Positions 22,470-25,666 of a DNA stretch of 25,666 nucleotides are shown here, piece after piece. Location of the stretch: the NCBI GenBank assembly GCA_038747915.1, contig JBCDJJ010000050.1:1-25666 (forward strand). Reading direction: 5' to 3'. Origin of the DNA: JBCDAP01 sp038747915. Its GTDB lineage: Bacteria > Planctomycetota > Phycisphaerae > Phycisphaerales > UBA1924. The notes under the pieces were generated by a model. The model searched no databases. It saw nothing but the letters and a program-made list of their open reading frames with translations, and had not been told where the DNA came from. Within the stretch, counting starts at the first letter, position 1. Each line of letters begins with the position of its first letter. The position numbers and the translations under genes are program-made.

Positions 22470-23446
22470 GGGGCGCTCCAGTCGCGGCGGAGCATGAGCA
22501 GCGCGAGGAAGACCGGCCCGCCCACGAGCGCGGTGACGACGCCGACGGGCAGGCGACCGCTCGGTGTGCGCACGAGTGATGTGGTTGCCTCAGCGGCCAT
22601 GAGCAGCGCAGCGCCGGCGAGCGCGGCCCCGATGATCAAGGGGCGATGGTGCGCACCGGCGATCCACCGGACGAGATGCGGCGCAACAAGGCCGACGAAA
22701 CCGACCGGCCCCGCGATGAGCACCGCGAACGAGGTGAGCGTGCCAGCGAGGGCGAACGCGGCGAGACGCACACCGGCGACGCGGACACCGAGGCTCCGCG
22801 CGGCGTCGTCGCCGAGCGCCAGCCGATCGAGCGCGGGCCCGAGCCACGCGGAGCACACAACGCACAGCAGCACGCCGGCGGCGTAGAGGGTGAGCCGGGC
22901 GGCGGGGAACTCCGCATCGATCGAGCCGAGCAGCCATCGCGCCTCGACAGCGAGGCCGGCATCTGGCAAGAGGGAGCGGACCAGCGCCGCGAGCGAGCCG
23001 CAGAGCAGCGCGATCATGACCCCGGCGAGGAGCAGTGTCGGTGGATCGATGAGTCCGCGCCGCTGACCGAGGGTGTAAACGAGCGCCAGTGCAGCGAAGG
23101 CACCGATCGCCACCGCGAGTGGACTCGGCATCCCCCCCACCACCACACCGCGCGTGGCATACCCGATGTACGTCGAGACGACGATCGCGAGCCCGGCTCC
23201 TGAACTGACACCGAGCACGAAGGGCGAGGCGAGCGGGTTGCGGAGCACGGCTTGCAACAACGCGCCGGCCACCGCGAGCGCGGCGCCGCATGTTGCGGCG
23301 CTGAGGGTCTCGACGGCGCGGAGGTGCTGGATGATCGAGGCCTCGGGCCACGCCAGGCGGCCTTCGCCGGTGAGCAGACCGAGCAGCGCGGCGACCGCGG
23401 TGAGCGCGATGAGCGCACCGAGCGCCATGAGTGCATGCCGCGTCAT
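22466..23446 (-). CDS. FecCD-family permease (BtuC-like)
   Basis: A 326-residue membrane protein of the FecCD/BtuC family, about ten hydrophobic helices. Diagnostic stretches are LSAATCGAALAVAGALLQAVLRNPLASPFVLGVSSGAGLAIV (the AxxxQxxxRNPLAxPxxLGxxxGA motif), then a middle DDAARSLGVRV, and near the end AGPVGFVGLVAPHLVRWIAGAHHRPLI. Length and pattern are normal. The start is the ATG at 23444-23446, which overlaps the stop of the lipoprotein gene as ATGA; the longer frame to 23464 adds only MGRATP and is less likely. Both ends overlap neighbours by four bases, giving tight coupling in the order lipoprotein, permease, ATPase. Confidence 0.95.
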   Translation of the reverse strand: MTRHALMALGALIALTAVAALLGLLTGEGRLAWPEASIIQHLRAVETLSAATCGAALAVAGALLQAVLRNPLASPFVLGVSSGAGLAIVVSTYIGYATRGVVVGGMPSPLAVAIGAFAALALVYTLGQRRGLIDPPTLLLAGVMIALLCGSLAALVRSLLPDAGLAVEARWLLGSIDAEFPAARLTLYAAGVLLCVVCSAWLGPALDRLALGDDAARSLGVRVAGVRLAAFALAGTLTSFAVLIAGPVGFVGLVAPHLVRWIAGAHHRPLIIGAALAGAALLMAAEATTSLVRTPSGRLPVGVVTALVGGPVFLALLMLRRDWSAP

Positions 23447-24378
23447 GGGTGTGGCTCGCCCCACGCCGCGGCGCGTTCGACGATGGCCTCGGCGGTGTCG
23501 ATGAGTGCGACGCTCGGCAGGAGTCCGAAGGGTTCATCGATCACGATGACGCGACCGGCGCGAGCGGCCTGAAGTCCGAGTTCAACGAGGCGTTGGTGTT
23601 GTTCCGCGACGTCGGCTGCGCTCGCGCCCGGTAGGTAGAGCACGATGGTCTTTGGGTTGAGTTCGATGAGGGCCTCGGCGGAGACGCTCTGGTAGGCCTG
23701 GCCGCGCGTGGGGATCGAGACGCCACCGAGCCGCTCGATGACCTGGGCGCTGAAAGAGGCGGGACCCGCGAGGCCGATCGGGTGGGCGTGCAGCATGGAG
23801 ACGGTCGGGCCGAGCGTGATCGCGGCGGCGTCGCCGGATGAACTCAGGACGGCGTCCCACCGGGCGAGCATGTCCGCTGCCTGGGGTGAGAGCGGTGCAT
23901 CGTCATCGGCGCCGGTGGCGAGGCGATCCAGGGCAGGGATGGAGTCACGGACATCATCAAGGGCGAGCGTGGGCAAGCGAACGATGGCCCACTGCCGGTG
24001 CTCGGCGAGCTCGGTGAGCCGCGCGGGGAGCTCGCTCGCCCCGGTTTCCATCACGATGGTGGTGGGTCGACGGGCGAGGAGCATCTCGTAGTCGAACCCG
24101 TGCTGATCGCCGGCGATGGGCACACCGGGATCGAGCGCAAGGTCGAAGCCGTGTCGCGCGACGATGCGATCGGCGTGTCCGAGCTCGCGCAACGTGTGCG
24201 CGAGTGCCGGGCTGAACACCGCAAGACGCTGCTGAGCTTGGCCTTCTTCGCTGGTCGAGTGCGATGACGAACCGCCATCGCACGCCGACAGACCACCAAT
24301 TGCGGTGATGATCGCAACGAGGACCACAAGAACTTGCGCAGATTTTGCAACAGAAGTCTGAGCCGGCACGATCACCAT
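23443..24378 (-). CDS. substrate-binding lipoprotein (FecB/BtuF/helical-backbone type)
   Basis: A 311-residue periplasmic binding protein. The N-terminus is a lipoprotein signal with LSAC (lipobox 30-33, C33 the lipidated cysteine) followed by a Ser/Gly-rich linker. The mature part fits class III binding proteins: VFSPALAHTLRELGHADRIVARHGFDLALDP, DYEMLLARRPTTIVMET, RLPTLALDDVRDSIPALDRLA, and QAYQSVSAEALIELNPKTIVLYLPG. Such proteins bind cobalamin, heme or ferric siderophores; no signature residues that choose among them are clear. The start is ATG 24376-24378; the frame extends further upstream to 24501 but lacks coding character. It is divergent from the tail-anchored coiled-coil protein. 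No cobalamin riboswitch or iron-box was recognised before it. Confidence 0.93.
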   Translation of the reverse strand: MVIVPAQTSVAKSAQVLVVLVAIITAIGGLSACDGGSSSHSTSEEGQAQQRLAVFSPALAHTLRELGHADRIVARHGFDLALDPGVPIAGDQHGFDYEMLLARRPTTIVMETGASELPARLTELAEHRQWAIVRLPTLALDDVRDSIPALDRLATGADDDAPLSPQAADMLARWDAVLSSSGDAAAITLGPTVSMLHAHPIGLAGPASFSAQVIERLGGVSIPTRGQAYQSVSAEALIELNPKTIVLYLPGASAADVAEQHQRLVELGLQAARAGRVIVIDEPFGLLPSVALIDTAEAIVERAAAWGEPHP

Positions 24379-24512
24379 GGTAGTATTCGATCGTTGTGCA
24401 GGACGCACGTGTGCCTTGCTCTCGGCGGAGACGCCTTCCCGAGCACGCACAGGACCGATCATCCATCGGTGCTCGAGACTCCCCATCGGGCCCGACGTCA
24501 AGGAGGATGTCG
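24379..24512. promoter_or_regulatory. divergent intergenic region with leader hairpin
   Basis: The 134 bases between the two divergent starts must hold promoters for both. On the minus strand AATACT lies close to the lipoprotein start. On the plus strand CGAGCAC (24440-24446) pairs with GTGCTCG (24469-24475), with an inner pair CGAT/ATCG, giving a nested stem in the likely leader of the coiled-coil gene. The perfect ribosome binding site AGGAGG is at 24501-24506, six bases before the ATG at 24513. A role for the stem is not known. Confidence 0.4.
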
Positions 24513-25529
24513 ATGGGGCTCTTCAGACGCATTGGTTCCGTGTTGACGGGTTCGGGTAAGTCGCCCGCCAACGCATCGGTCGCGGCGCGCCGGGTCGACA
24601 CCGCGGCGTCCGCGGCATCCTCCGAGCCGCTGGCCAGCTTGATCACCGAGACCAAGCCGAGCGCGGTAATACCCAACGGCGGCAACGGCCGCAGTCACAC
24701 CAGTGTGGGTGTCACGGGCGTGTCGTCCGTGCATGGTGGCACTGCGATGCACGCGGGTAGCGCGGGTGTATCGTCGAATGGTGGTGCTCATTCGAGCACT
24801 GGCGTGCTCGATCCTGCGGTGAATGAGACGTCCGAGACGCACGACGTCGATCTCGATGACTCTGGCGAGTGGATCTCGGCGACGCCGAACGGCACGCCCA
24901 CCAATGGAACCGGCAATGGAGGAACCGGCAACGGACAGAGCCCGGAGCGGATGTCGAGCCGCCCGCTGGCCCGCGTCGCGCCGATCCGCAGCAAGCAGGA
25001 GCTGTTCGAGGAACTCCAAAAAAACTACCACGAGGTGGTCGAACTGGTCCGCAAGGTGGACCACCACCTGGATCGCGAGCAGCGCCGCTCGGCGCGCGTG
25101 ATGGAGGTGCTCGACCGCGTCGATGGGCTCATCCCGACGCTCGAGCGGCTCCCGACCGAGCTCAACACGAAGGCCGAGCAGCTCAACGGTGAACTGATCG
25201 CTGCGATCCGCGAGCAGGCCGGGGCCGGCTCGCCGGAGATCGTTGCAGCGGTCGAGAAGGTCGGCGACCAGCTGCGCACCGGCTCGAAGGCCCAGGACGA
25301 GCTGTCGCACACGATGGCGAGCTTCCGCCAAACCATCGGCGACCTCGCGGCGAGCACCGAGCGATCGAACGAGATGATCCGCTCGATCGAAACGACCAAC
25401 GCCAAGCGCGAGAACGAACTCGCGGGGCTGATCGCGAGCGGGCGCCGAGCTCAGACGATCGCGCTCGGCGCGGCGGTGACCATCGGTGTCGTGGCGATGG
25501 GTGTGGCGGTGCTGGCGATCGTGAGCTAG
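24513..25529 (+). CDS. tail-anchored coiled-coil protein with low-complexity N-terminus
   Basis: A 338-residue protein of unknown function. The start at 24513 (MGLFRRIGSVLTGSGK) is set by AGGAGG six bases upstream; an ATG two codons earlier would touch the site and is unlikely. Residues 1-15 are basic and amphipathic. About 20-155 are rich in Gly, Ser, Thr and Asn, for example VSSVHGGTAMHAGSAGVSSN and NGTPTNGTGNGGTGNG, with an acidic patch DVDLDDSGEW. From about 158 a long helix follows (ELFEELQKNYHEVVELVRKV onward to about 310) with heptad-like leucines, reminiscent of chemoreceptor-like or phage-tail-like helices. The last 24 residues are a membrane helix (IALGAAVTIGVVAMGVAVLAIVS), so the body probably faces the cytoplasm. 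No catalytic motif is present. Confidence 0.82.
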   Translation: MGLFRRIGSVLTGSGKSPANASVAARRVDTAASAASSEPLASLITETKPSAVIPNGGNGRSHTSVGVTGVSSVHGGTAMHAGSAGVSSNGGAHSSTGVLDPAVNETSETHDVDLDDSGEWISATPNGTPTNGTGNGGTGNGQSPERMSSRPLARVAPIRSKQELFEELQKNYHEVVELVRKVDHHLDREQRRSARVMEVLDRVDGLIPTLERLPTELNTKAEQLNGELIAAIREQAGAGSPEIVAAVEKVGDQLRTGSKAQDELSHTMASFRQTIGDLAASTERSNEMIRSIETTNAKRENELAGLIASGRRAQTIALGAAVTIGVVAMGVAVLAIVS

Positions 25530-25590
25530 AGCAGACCAAGTCAACTCGTCTCGCCAGTCTCAGCGGTGGATCGACCGACTCCGGGACTTG

Positions 25591-25666
25591 GGTGCCACTG
25601 GCGGCTTGCCCGCCAGTGTTCAAGGGCTTTGGCGTTCGCACTGGTGGGCAAGCCACCAGTGGCACC
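25591..25666. repeat. REPIN-like inverted palindrome pair, family C
   Basis: GGTGCCACTGGCGG-CTTGCCCGCCAGTG (25591-25618) and CACTGGTGGGCAAGC-CACCAGTGGCACC (25639-25666) are inverted copies that differ at two positions; each arm is itself an imperfect hairpin, and the two differences keep the hairpin pairs intact. A 20-base spacer separates them. The element lies 62 bases after the stop of the tail-anchored gene and reaches the window end, so it may continue. A related, decayed element is at 10567-10642. Confidence 0.8.

Overview
The window is high-GC DNA that most resembles a member of the Planctomycetota, probably the class Phycisphaerae. The reasons are a cluster of formylglycine-type sulfatases, short dispersed GC-rich palindromes between genes, many starts without a Shine-Dalgarno sequence, and several membrane proteins with proline-, glutamine- or glycine-rich tracts of a kind common in that phylum. 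This assignment is inferred from gene content. No rRNA, tRNA, CRISPR array, integrase or transposase was seen.

Layout. (1) 96-5887, plus strand: a compact carbohydrate locus with a LacI-type regulator, a GH44-type glycoside hydrolase and two exported sulfatases. The first three genes overlap one another. It looks like a self-regulated operon for a sulfated beta-glucan-like polymer. (2) 5904-8259, minus strand: a small antibiotic-biosynthesis-monooxygenase-fold protein, an inverted-repeat element, and an ABC-2 type permease that appears to be two half-permeases fused. (3) 8551-10200: RNase Y (rny), preceded by a C-rich intergenic region with a G-quadruplex motif and a hairpin touching the start. 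(4) 10201-13108: gene-poor DNA with repeats, a cluster of hairpins, a small secreted protein, an unknown protein, a zinc-ribbon membrane protein and a small coiled-coil membrane protein. (5) 13162-16563: an 808-residue two-helix envelope protein coupled to an ABC ATPase. (6) 16723-17686: a YkgJ-type cysteine-cluster protein and a degenerate STAS protein. (7) 17867-24378, minus strand: a likely long transcription unit with a FecB/BtuF-like lipoprotein, a FecCD permease and its ATPase (iron, heme or cobalamin uptake), an unknown membrane-anchored Q/R/P-rich protein, an M24 aminopeptidase, and accB-accC for fatty-acid synthesis. (8) 24513-25529: a tail-anchored coiled-coil protein.

Cross-cutting signals. 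Three families of dispersed palindromes lie almost entirely at the 3' ends of genes; two of them occur as inverted pairs like the REPINs of other bacteria. Base skew on the plus strand changes from C-rich on the left to G-rich on the right, at about 6-8.5 kb, also in non-coding DNA. Several genes have a -10-like hexamer 6-7 bases before the start codon, which suggests leaderless mRNAs. The most likely under-described items are the GH44-sulfatase locus, the inverted-repeat families and the hairpin cluster at 10531-10778.
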